Assembly (NCBI GenBank): GCA_002386405.1
Contig: DGIP01000080.1
Coordinates: forward strand, 1-5,403
Length of the DNA: 5,403 nucleotides
Direction of reading: 5' to 3'
DNA from: Stenotrophomonas maltophilia
Lineage (GTDB): Bacteria > Pseudomonadota > Gammaproteobacteria > Xanthomonadales > Xanthomonadaceae
The translations under genes were made by a program, and so were the position numbers. Of this stretch, positions 1 through 5,403 are shown one piece after another (position 1 is the stretch's first letter; each line of letters starts with the position of its first letter). Under the pieces are notes generated by a model that saw only the letters and a program-made list of their open reading frames with translations, did no database searches and was not told the DNA's origin.

Positions 1-11
1 TCTTCCGATCT
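1..11. other. Probable Illumina adapter remnant at contig end
   Basis: The first 11 bases, TCTTCCGATCT, are identical to the last 11 bases of the standard Illumina adapter (which ends GCTCTTCCGATCT). The match begins at base 1, where untrimmed adapter is typically left at a contig edge. The codons from base 12 onward read as a sensible SDR strand (DGARVAALD), so native sequence probably starts at or near base 12. A native origin cannot be excluded: in the SDR frame bases 3-11 would read Phe-Arg-Ser, which is tolerable in that helix. Confidence 0.82.
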
Positions 12-659
12 GATGGCGCCCGGGTGGCGGCGCTGGACCAGGGCGAGTCGAGCGGGGCGGACGCAAGTGCCGTGGCCGACCTGCGCTCGCCGGAGGCGGT
101 CAGTGCCGCCATTGCCGAACTGCGCACGGCGCTGGGGCCGTTTGATGCGCTGGTGCATTGCGCCGGCATCTGCCCGCCGGGCAGCACGCTCGACAGCACC
201 GACGACCTTTGGCTGGACGTTTACTCGGTCAACGTGCTCGGTGCGCTGCGGGTGATGCGCGAGGTGGTGCCGGACATGCGCGGGCGCGGTGGCAGCATCG
301 TGCTGGTGTCGTCGATCAACGCGCGTTTCGCCACCCCGGGGCTGGCAGCCTACGCCGCGTCCAAGGCCGCGCTGGAGGAAATGGCGCGCACCGCCGCGCT
401 GGAATTTGCCCCGGACAACATCCGGGTCAACACCATCGCGCCGGCGTCGGTGGACACGCCGATGCTGCAGGCCTCGTTCGCGCGCGCCGCAGACCCGGCC
501 GCCGCACGGCGCAGCAACGAGCAGCGTCATCCGCTGGGTCGCTTGGGTACGCCCGGAGATGCCGCCGAGCTGGTGTTGTTCCTGGCCTCGCCGCGCAGTG
601 GCTGGATCACCGGTTCGGTGTTTCCGCTGGACGGTGGTGCAGGGGTGACCCGGCGATGA
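12..659 (+). CDS. SDR-family NAD(P)-dependent oxidoreductase, 5'-truncated; candidate sugar 1-dehydrogenase
   Basis: This is the C-terminal 215 residues of a classical short-chain dehydrogenase/reductase, usually about 250 residues. The missing part includes the TGxxxGIG cofactor loop, so the true start lies left of the window; the GTG at 24 is an internal Val of the second Rossmann strand (GARVAALD). The Asp ending that strand (36-38) suggests NAD+ over NADP+. The structural NNAG motif appears as HCAG (156-167). The catalytic tetrad is visible: Asn in SVNVLGA (231-233), Ser (312-314), Tyr of YAASK (351-353) and Lys (363-365). The C-terminus has the usual HPLGRLGTPGDAA and TGSVFPLDGG segments. 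The stop overlaps the dgoK start in an ATGA. With KDGal kinase, KDPGal aldolase and a lactonase downstream, a role as galactose (or similar aldose) 1-dehydrogenase making the lactone is a reasonable inference. Substrate cannot be read from sequence, and L-fucose-type or other polyol/sugar dehydrogenase activity is also possible. Confidence 0.9.
   Translation, partial: DGARVAALDQGESSGADASAVADLRSPEAVSAAIAELRTALGPFDALVHCAGICPPGSTLDSTDDLWLDVYSVNVLGALRVMREVVPDMRGRGGSIVLVSSINARFATPGLAAYAASKAALEEMARTAALEFAPDNIRVNTIAPASVDTPMLQASFARAADPAAARRSNEQRHPLGRLGTPGDAAELVLFLASPRSGWITGSVFPLDGGAGVTRR
641..645 (+). promoter_or_regulatory. Candidate ribosome binding site for dgoK
   Basis: A purine run AGGGG lies inside the end of the SDR gene, 10 bases before the ATG at 656. 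The spacing is slightly long. Together with the ATGA overlap it supports 656 as the start, with re-initiation by ribosomes finishing the SDR gene. Confidence 0.45.
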
Positions 660-1576
660 GTGTGCAGGACACGAACTACATCATTGGCATCAACTGGGGC
701 AGCACCAACTTCCGCGCGTACCGGATCGATGCCGACGGAAGCGTCAGCGCGACGATCGAACAGCCGCGCGGCATTGCCGGTCTTGAGAGGTCGCAGATGC
801 AGGCGCTGCTGGAGGAGGTGGCAACGGCATGGCCGCACGCCTCGCGGATCTACGCCAGCGGCATGATCGGCTCCAACATCGGCTGGAGTGATGCGGGATA
901 CGTGGACTGCCCGGCATCACCGGATGCCATCGCCGGGCGCCTGCATGAGGTGCACATCGGTGCGCATGCGGTGGCGATCGTTCCGGGGCTGGCCTGCCGG
1001 CGCGGCGATGGTGCACCGGACATCATGCGCGGGGAGGAAACCGAGCTGTTGGGGATGGTCGCGCTCGGGACGATTCCCGCCACCGGACTGGTGGCCTTGC
1101 CCGGCACGCACAGCAAGTGGGTGCGGCTGGAACAGGGCGTGGTGGTGGAGTTCATGACCGCGATGTCGGGCGAGATCTTCGACCGGCTCACCGCAGCAGG
1201 TCTGCTGGCATCGGTGGTTGACGGTCCGGCCGAAGACGGCGCGGCGTTCATCGATGGCGTGCGTGCCGCGCAGGGCGGTGCGGGATTGACCACCCTGCTG
1301 TTCGGTGCGCGGGCGCGGGTGATCCGGGGTGACCTGGCCCGGCGCGAGGGCGCTTCCTATCTGCGCGGCCTGCTGATCGGCGCGGAACTCGCCGATGTGC
1401 GCCGCTGCTGGGCCGACGCACTGAACGAGGTGCCGTTGATCGGCGCGGCGCCGGTGTGTGCGCTGTATGCGCGCGCACTGCAGGAGCTGGGGAGCTCCGG
1501 CAGGCCCATCGCCTCGCAACAGGCCTCGACCCGCGGGTTCCTGGCACTGCACCAGGCAGCGGGGGCGATGGCATGA
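656..1576 (+). CDS. dgoK: 2-dehydro-3-deoxygalactonokinase (KDGal kinase)
   Basis: This enzyme phosphorylates 2-dehydro-3-deoxy-D-galactonate with ATP to the 6-phosphate, the step before aldol cleavage in the D-galactonate pathway; it is cytoplasmic. The 306-residue product is close to the 292 residues of E. coli DgoK and matches it along its length: GINWGSTNFRAY (11-22, the N-terminal phosphate-binding strand), ASGMIGSNIGW (67-77), IMRGEETELLG (123-133), LPGTHSKWV (148-156), FMTAMSGE (166-173) and YLRGLLIGAE (235-244). The frame stays open upstream to 158, but the ATG at 656 places the conserved motif near residue 11 as in the family, and the upstream reading merely shadows the SDR gene. The start overlaps the SDR stop by 4 bases and the stop overlaps the next start by 4 bases, so it is the middle gene of a coupled operon. 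No key segment appears missing. The family is recognised with high confidence; the in vivo substrate is inferred from family and context. Confidence 0.95.
   Translation: MSVQDTNYIIGINWGSTNFRAYRIDADGSVSATIEQPRGIAGLERSQMQALLEEVATAWPHASRIYASGMIGSNIGWSDAGYVDCPASPDAIAGRLHEVHIGAHAVAIVPGLACRRGDGAPDIMRGEETELLGMVALGTIPATGLVALPGTHSKWVRLEQGVVVEFMTAMSGEIFDRLTAAGLLASVVDGPAEDGAAFIDGVRAAQGGAGLTTLLFGARARVIRGDLARREGASYLRGLLIGAELADVRRCWADALNEVPLIGAAPVCALYARALQELGSSGRPIASQQASTRGFLALHQAAGAMA
1561..1565 (+). promoter_or_regulatory. Candidate ribosome binding site for the dgoA-lactonase fusion gene
   Basis: A GGGGG run near the end of dgoK lies 7 bases before the ATG at 1573. It is not a strong AGGAGG match, but its spacing is good and it supports the start that overlaps the dgoK stop. 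Confidence 0.35.
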
Positions 1577-3021
1577 GTGCGCATGATGCGGTGTTCGACC
1601 GTGCCCTGGCCGATACCGGCCTGATCGCGATCCTGCGCGGGCTGACCGGCGACGAAGCGATTGCGGTGGTGGAGGCGCTGTACACCGCCGGCGTGCGGCT
1701 GGCGGAAGTGCCCCTCAATTCGCCGGACCCGTTCCCCACCATCGCCGCGCTGGCAGCGCATTTTGAAGGGCGCATGCTGATCGGTGCCGGCACGGTGGTG
1801 ACCACCGATGCGGTCGAGCAGCTCGCCGCCACCGGTTGCGCGTTCTGCGTGTCGCCCAATACCGATCCCGCCGTGATCGCTGCCGCACTGGCGAAGGGCA
1901 TGATCCCCTTGCCCGGGTTCGCCACTGCCTCCGAAGCGTTCGCCGCCATCGCCGCCGGTGCACGCCACCTCAAGGCGTTCCCGGCCCATGGCGCGCGACC
2001 GCAGTTGTCGGCGCTGTCGGCGGTGCTGCCGGCCGGCGTGACCCTGATCGCCGTGGGGGGCGCGAGCGTCGGCGACATTGGGGCATACCGCGACGCAGGT
2101 GTGCGGGCCTTCGGCGTCGGCACCGATCTGTACCGTCCCGGCCGGGCCGCCGATGACGTCGGCCGGCGTGCTGCCGCGTGGATCCAGGCCTTGCAGGCGT
2201 CGCCCGCGCCGGTGGCGACGCTGGCGCATGCCGCGCAGACGATGGTGGGCGAGTCGCCCCTCTTCGATGCCGAAGGCACCTTGTACTGGGTCGACCCGAC
2301 CGTGCCGTGCCTGCTGCGCTGGGAGGGTACGGCGTGCACGCGCGTGCCGCTGACCGAACCGGTGTGGGCGTTGGGACGGGTGGGCGCCGCGCTGGTGGGA
2401 AATGGCGAGACGCACTTCCTGAGCCTGCTGGCGGAGGGGAGCATCACCGCCGGGCCGGAGATCGATGTCGGTGCAGGATGTCGGCTCAACGATATGGTGG
2501 TGGACAGCCGGGGTGGGCTGTGGGGCGGTTCCATGCATCGCGGCCTGTTGTCCGGCCGTGGCGCGCTGTTCCATGCAACCCGCCCGGAAGCACCCGCGCA
2601 GCGCGTGGCAGAGGGGCTGGGCGTGGCCAACGGCATGGCCTTCTCCGCCGACGAGCGCACGCTGTTCGTGATCGATACGCTGGCGCGCACGCTGCTCGCC
2701 TATCCGGCCGATATCCACGCCGGCACCTTGGGCGAACCGCGTGTGGTGACCGACTTCCTCGGCGTGCCAGGCAAACCTGATGGCATGACGATGGGGCCGG
2801 AAGGCCACCTGTGGGTGGCGATGTGGGGCGGCCATGCGGTGGTGGAACTCGCACCCAACGGTGCGGTCCTGCGCTCGATCCCGGTACCTGCCGCGCACGT
2901 AGGCAGCCTCGCATTCGCCGACGATGGACGCCTTTTCATCACCACCGCGCGGGCGCGCCTGTCCGACGCCGATCTCGCCCGCTCACCCGGAGCAGGCGGC
3001 CTGTTCGTGGTGCATCCGTAG
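1573..3021 (+). CDS. dgoA: Fusion protein: KDPGal aldolase (DgoA) plus SMP-30/gluconolactonase-family lactonase
   Basis: One uninterrupted 482-residue frame holds two enzymes. Residues 1 to about 210 are a class I KDPG/KDPGal aldolase, which splits 2-dehydro-3-deoxy-6-phosphogalactonate into pyruvate and glyceraldehyde 3-phosphate. It carries AILRG (Arg22), EVPLNSP (catalytic Glu45), GAGTV (Thr74) and the Schiff-base Lys134 in LKAFPA. The Glu-to-Lys spacing of 89 equals that of E. coli DgoA (Glu37, Lys126). A short Ala/Pro-rich linker (about 211-222) leads to an SMP-30-type six-bladed propeller (about 223-482). By alignment with human SMP30 (Glu18, Asn154, Asp204) its metal ligands are Glu227 in GESP, Asn353 in VANGM and Asp403 in KPDGM; the 50-residue Asn-Asp spacing is identical. 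Arg304 and Asn306 (RLND) match substrate-binding positions. This half probably hydrolyses the aldonolactone. E. coli DgoA is about 205 residues and carries no lactonase domain. The start overlaps the dgoK stop as ATGA. Both halves look catalytically complete; the exact sugar is inferred. Confidence 0.94.
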   Translation: MSAHDAVFDRALADTGLIAILRGLTGDEAIAVVEALYTAGVRLAEVPLNSPDPFPTIAALAAHFEGRMLIGAGTVVTTDAVEQLAATGCAFCVSPNTDPAVIAAALAKGMIPLPGFATASEAFAAIAAGARHLKAFPAHGARPQLSALSAVLPAGVTLIAVGGASVGDIGAYRDAGVRAFGVGTDLYRPGRAADDVGRRAAAWIQALQASPAPVATLAHAAQTMVGESPLFDAEGTLYWVDPTVPCLLRWEGTACTRVPLTEPVWALGRVGAALVGNGETHFLSLLAEGSITAGPEIDVGAGCRLNDMVVDSRGGLWGGSMHRGLLSGRGALFHATRPEAPAQRVAEGLGVANGMAFSADERTLFVIDTLARTLLAYPADIHAGTLGEPRVVTDFLGVPGKPDGMTMGPEGHLWVAMWGGHAVVELAPNGAVLRSIPVPAAHVGSLAFADDGRLFITTARARLSDADLARSPGAGGLFVVHP

Positions 3022-3023
3022 GA

Positions 3024-4247
3024 TCAACGACGGGCGGCGGCAATGGCCTTGATGCGGGCCTGGGCCAGCGCTTCGCCTACTGCTGGACCTTTCAGGTGCG
3101 CTAGATCCAGGTCGCGGGCCTGCACTGACAACGCCGCCTGGTGCAGGCGGTTGAGCGTTTCACCCTGCGGGTACAGCCGATCCTCGAAGCCGAGACGGCC
3201 ACGCGCGTCGGCCTCGCAGCACACCGCGATCCTTGCGATCCGTTCGGGCCGGCGGAACCCATCGCAGCGGCCCAGCAGCTCCAGCACCGTGCCATCGCGC
3301 AGTTCATCAATGCGGTGTACGTTGAGATGGTCGCGGCACACCGCCTCGGCCAGCTGGCGGTGATCCAGCGGAACCTTCAAGCGATCACACAGCGCACGCA
3401 GCGGTTCCAGCCCGCGCTCCTCATGCATCACATGGCGCGGCCATTCCGCGTGCGGCGTCAGCGCCTTGCCCAGGTCGTGGGTAAGCGCGGCGAACCCCAC
3501 CAGGTCATCGCCTGGCGCCAGCTGCGCGGCGATATCGCTGACCATTTCCTGGTGTATGCCGGTATCCACTTCCGGGTGGTACTCGGCGCGCTGCGGCACG
3601 CCATACAGCGCTTCCAGTTCGGGCAGCACCGCACCCAGCGCACCGGCATCGTGCAGCGTGCGCAGGAAGGCCGACGGTTGCGCCGAACCGAGCACGCGGC
3701 GCAGTTCCTGCCAGACCCGTTCGGGTACCAGTGCATCCAGCTCGCCGCTGTCGGCGATCTGCCGCATCAGCTGCATCGTCTCCGGTGCCACGCTGAAGCC
3801 CAGCGGAGCAAAGCGCGCCATGAAGCGTGCCGCGCGCAGCACCCGCAGCGGATCTTCCACGAAGGCGGGGCCCACATGGCGCAGCACGCGCTGTTCAATG
3901 TCGCGCACGCCGCCGTAAAGGTCCACCAGCTCACCGCTGGCCTCATCGCAGGCAATGGCGTTGATGGTGAAATCGCGGCGCAGCAGGTCTTCTTCCAGCG
4001 TCACCGACGGATCGGCATCGACCACGAAGCCCCGGTAGCCGCGCCCGGATTTGCGCTCGGTCCGCGCCAGCGCGTATTCCTCGCCCGTATCCGGGTGCAG
4101 GAATACCGGGAAGTCCTTGCCCACCGCCTTGTAACCCAGCGCCTCCATTTCCGGCTGGGTGGCACCCACCACCACCCAGTCGCGGTCGCCGGCAGGACGC
4201 TGCAGCAGGCGGTCGCGCACGGCGCCGCCAACGAGATAGATCTTCAT
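3024..4247 (-). CDS. cca: Multifunctional CCA tRNA nucleotidyltransferase with HD phosphohydrolase domain
   Basis: This enzyme adds or repairs the 3'-terminal CCA of tRNAs from CTP and ATP without a nucleic acid template; it acts in the cytoplasm. The 407 residues match the long gammaproteobacterial type (E. coli about 412). Visible parts in order are GGAVRDRLL (7-15), the metal-binding Asp21 and Asp23 in [15 protein letters not shown] (90-97) and [12 protein letters not shown] (131-142). The HD domain follows, with His257-Asp258 in THDLGK and further conserved His residues near 224, 232 and 275. In E. coli the HD domain gives 2',3'-cyclic phosphodiesterase, 2'-nucleotidase and phosphatase activities, so the same is expected here. 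The ATG at 4247 begins MKIYLVGG, the family N-terminus, but no good Shine-Dalgarno sequence precedes it. It lies downstream of slt on the same strand across a 45-bp gap, and its stop is 2 bp from the stop of the convergent fusion gene. Confidence 0.97.
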   Translation of the reverse strand: MKIYLVGGAVRDRLLQRPAGDRDWVVVGATQPEMEALGYKAVGKDFPVFLHPDTGEEYALARTERKSGRGYRGFVVDADPSVTLEEDLLRRDFTINAIACDEASGELVDLYGGVRDIEQRVLRHVGPAFVEDPLRVLRAARFMARFAPLGFSVAPETMQLMRQIADSGELDALVPERVWQELRRVLGSAQPSAFLRTLHDAGALGAVLPELEALYGVPQRAEYHPEVDTGIHQEMVSDIAAQLAPGDDLVGFAALTHDLGKALTPHAEWPRHVMHEERGLEPLRALCDRLKVPLDHRQLAEAVCRDHLNVHRIDELRDGTVLELLGRCDGFRRPERIARIAVCCEADARGRLGFEDRLYPQGETLNRLHQAALSVQARDLDLAHLKGPAVGEALAQARIKAIAAARR

Positions 4248-4257
4248 GGGCCCATGA
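4244..4257. repeat. 14-bp perfect palindrome spanning the cca start codon
   Basis: TCATGGGCCCATGA reads the same on both strands and includes the cca ATG (4247-4245 on the minus strand). On the cca mRNA it also creates a three-codon frame, ATG GGC CCA TGA, whose stop overlaps the cca start codon. In RNA it could form a 5-bp stem with a GGCC loop that covers the start codon. A role is unproven, and palindromes of this length can arise by chance in GC-rich DNA. Confidence 0.4.
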
Positions 4258-4287
4258 TGCCACGGCCGGCAACGCCGGCCGTTGGCA
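4258..4287 (-). terminator. Strong GC hairpin between slt and cca, without T-tract
   Basis: Bases 4262-4282 form a perfect 9-bp stem (ACGGCCGGC / GCCGGCCGT) around a 3-base loop. It extends by four more pairs (TGCC at 4258-4261 with GGCA at 4284-4287) across one unpaired T at 4283. The hairpin starts 5 bases after the slt stop and ends 10 bases before the cca start. Neither strand has a T-run after it, so it is not a classical intrinsic terminator. It may instead protect the slt mRNA 3' end, lower read-through into cca, or affect cca translation. The structure is visible; its function is inferred. Confidence 0.5.
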
Positions 4288-4292
4288 GGCCC

Positions 4293-5403
4293 TCAGTCGC
4301 CGCCCTTCTCCGCATCGGTCGGGCAGGTGAACGCCTTCCGCTTCGCCTGCAGCCGCCCGTTCATGCGGTCGGTCACCGGCAGCGCATCGCCGTTCAAGCG
4401 CCAGTCGTAGATCACGCTGAAGGCCAGGATCCGCGCCACGTACTCGCGGGTCTCCTTGTAGCTGATGGTCTCGATCCAGATGTCCGGATCGAAGCCCGGC
4501 CGCTGCGACTGCCAGCGTGCGGTCGGGGTCGGCCCGGCGTTGTAGGCGGCGATGGTCACATACGGCAGGCCTTCGTACTTGTTCATCAGCTGGCGCAGGT
4601 AGGCGGTGCCGATGGCGATGTTGGTGTCGGCGTCATACAGGCTGGCCGCACCGCCGTAGTTGGTCAGGCCGATGGTCTTGGCCACGCTCGCGCCGGTGGC
4701 CGGCAGCACCTGCATCAGCCCCATCGCATTGGCCGGGGAACGCGCCTTCGGGTTGAAGATGCTCTCGGCGCGGATCTCGGCGGCCACCCAGGCCGGGTCA
4801 ATCGCGTTGCGCGCCGATTCGCGGCGGATCGCATCATCGTGGTGCAGCGGGAAGCGCAGGCTGTACAGGCGCTGCTCTTCCGGGGTCTTGCCCAGCGAGA
4901 ACACCGCGCGGTCGAACCAGCCGTTGTCGCGCGCCACTTCCACCGCGATGCGGCGCTGGGTGGTGTCGAAGCGGGTCAAGGCATCGTTCCACTCGGCCAC
5001 GGCCCAGCCCGAACGTTCGATCTTGAACAGCTCCATCGCGCGCACGATCGCCGGGTCACGTGCCACCGTGGCCTGTGCCTGCGCACTGTCCTTGGGTTCC
5101 ACCGGGCACAGCGTGTAGGTGCTCTGGCCCAGCTGGTCAGCGGCCAGGAAGCCATGGAAGGTGGCCGCGCGCGCCGCTTCGCGGTACAGCGGCAACGCCT
5201 CGTTGCGCTTGCCGGTCTTCTCCAGCATGCGCGCCTCGAAATAGCGCCAGCGCGAGTCATTGCGCTGGGTGGGGCCCATCTTGCGGATCGCCGCCAGCGT
5301 GGCCGGCCAATCGCCGCGCGACATCGCCTCGCGCGCCCGCCATTCGTGCAGGCGCTCGTCGTACGCCGAATCCGGCACGGCGTTGAGCCGGCGTGCGGAA
5401 TCG
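4293..5403 (-). CDS. slt: Soluble lytic murein transglycosylase (Slt), C-terminal part, cut by window edge
   Basis: The enzyme cleaves the MurNAc-GlcNAc bond of peptidoglycan with formation of a 1,6-anhydro-muramoyl end, acting in the periplasm. The visible 369 residues are the C-terminal part; mature E. coli Slt70 has about 618. The frame runs off the right edge, so the signal peptide and most of the alpha-superhelical N-terminal domain lie outside; the GTG at 5378 is only an internal Val. Visible residues 1 to about 185 are helical repeat-rich U/L-type sequence. The lysozyme-like SLT domain follows, with the catalytic Glu at visible residue 213 (AEIRAESIFNP, codon 4764-4766), GLMQVLPATG (228-237) and AYNAGP (286-291), then the ETREYVARIL helix. 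Two Cys residues remain in the visible part. The E. coli counterparts (RQESAWNP, GLMQIMPGT) align well. cca follows on the same strand after 45 bp, so co-transcription is possible though a hairpin lies between them. Confidence 0.95.
   Translation of the reverse strand, partial: DSARRLNAVPDSAYDERLHEWRAREAMSRGDWPATLAAIRKMGPTQRNDSRWRYFEARMLEKTGKRNEALPLYREAARAATFHGFLAADQLGQSTYTLCPVEPKDSAQAQATVARDPAIVRAMELFKIERSGWAVAEWNDALTRFDTTQRRIAVEVARDNGWFDRAVFSLGKTPEEQRLYSLRFPLHHDDAIRRESARNAIDPAWVAAEIRAESIFNPKARSPANAMGLMQVLPATGASVAKTIGLTNYGGAASLYDADTNIAIGTAYLRQLMNKYEGLPYVTIAAYNAGPTPTARWQSQRPGFDPDIWIETISYKETREYVARILAFSVIYDWRLNGDALPVTDRMNGRLQAKRKAFTCPTDAEKGGD

Noticed and set aside
24..26. GTG at 24 as the start of the SDR gene
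   Set aside because: It encodes the Val of the GARVAALD strand in the Rossmann fold. The family needs about 35 more residues upstream, so the gene is truncated rather than starting here.
158..655. N-terminal extension of dgoK by 166 codons
   Set aside because: The frame is open but runs inside the SDR gene and translates to low-information Arg/Ala/Gly sequence; the DgoK family starts about 10 residues before the GxNWGSTN motif, matching the ATG at 656.
2242..2244. Separate start for an independent lactonase at Met224 of the fusion
   Set aside because: No ribosome binding site precedes it, there is no stop between the domains, and starting there would remove the first residues normally found before the GESP motif.
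1248..2690. Long minus-strand open frame of 480 codons opposite dgoK and the fusion gene
   Set aside because: Its translation is rich in Arg, Ala, Pro and Ser with no recognisable domain, and it lies antisense to two clear enzymes. Such frames are common shadows of high-GC coding DNA.
1357..2898. Second long minus-strand open frame of 513 codons over the same region
   Set aside because: It is rich in His, Arg, Gln and Gly without a recognisable fold and overlaps genuine genes throughout; it is the antisense complement of strong codon bias.
4258..4287. SMAG/REP-type element of Stenotrophomonas
   Set aside because: The GCCGGCC-rich stem is reminiscent of such repeats, but the diagnostic GTAG at one end is absent on both strands and only one copy is present in the window.
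5376..5378. GTG at 5378 (minus strand) as the slt start
   Set aside because: The frame stays open to the window edge (reading DSARRLNA before it), there is no signal peptide, and Slt proteins need some 250 more residues upstream.

Overview
The window looks like chromosomal DNA of a high-GC gammaproteobacterium, most likely a member of the Xanthomonadaceae (Stenotrophomonas, Xanthomonas, Pseudoxanthomonas type). The basis is very GC-rich codon use in every gene (about two thirds G+C by eye, with third positions nearly all G or C), the long bacterial-type CCA-adding enzyme with a C-terminal HD domain, and its pairing with a Slt-type lytic transglycosylase. The taxonomic call is inference; nothing in the window fixes the genus.

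Bases 1-11 (TCTTCCGATCT) are identical to the 3' end of the standard Illumina adapter, so the left edge is probably the artificial end of an assembled contig rather than native sequence. Positions 12-3021, plus strand, hold the distal part of a sugar-acid operon of the oxidative (De Ley-Doudoroff) D-galactose/D-galactonate type: a 5'-truncated SDR dehydrogenase, DgoK (2-dehydro-3-deoxygalactonokinase), and one long protein that joins a KDPGal aldolase (DgoA) to an SMP-30/gluconolactonase-family lactonase. Both gene junctions are 4-base ATGA overlaps, which suggests translational coupling. Together these could supply sugar 1-dehydrogenation, lactone hydrolysis, KDGal phosphorylation and cleavage to pyruvate plus glyceraldehyde 3-phosphate. 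The galactonate dehydratase, a transporter and a regulator are not in view and may lie upstream of the cut end.

Positions 3024-5403 are housekeeping genes on the minus strand, convergent with the operon and separated from it by only 2 bp: cca (tRNA CCA-adding enzyme, complete) and, upstream of it, slt (soluble lytic murein transglycosylase, cut by the right edge). The 45-bp gap between slt and cca contains a strong GC hairpin without a T-tract, next to a 14-bp perfect palindrome that includes the cca start codon.

The most notable item is the aldolase-lactonase fusion, in which the key residues of both domains are intact although the two enzymes act at non-consecutive steps. I saw no mobile elements, CRISPR arrays, tRNA or rRNA genes, and no stretch over 300 bases without a gene.
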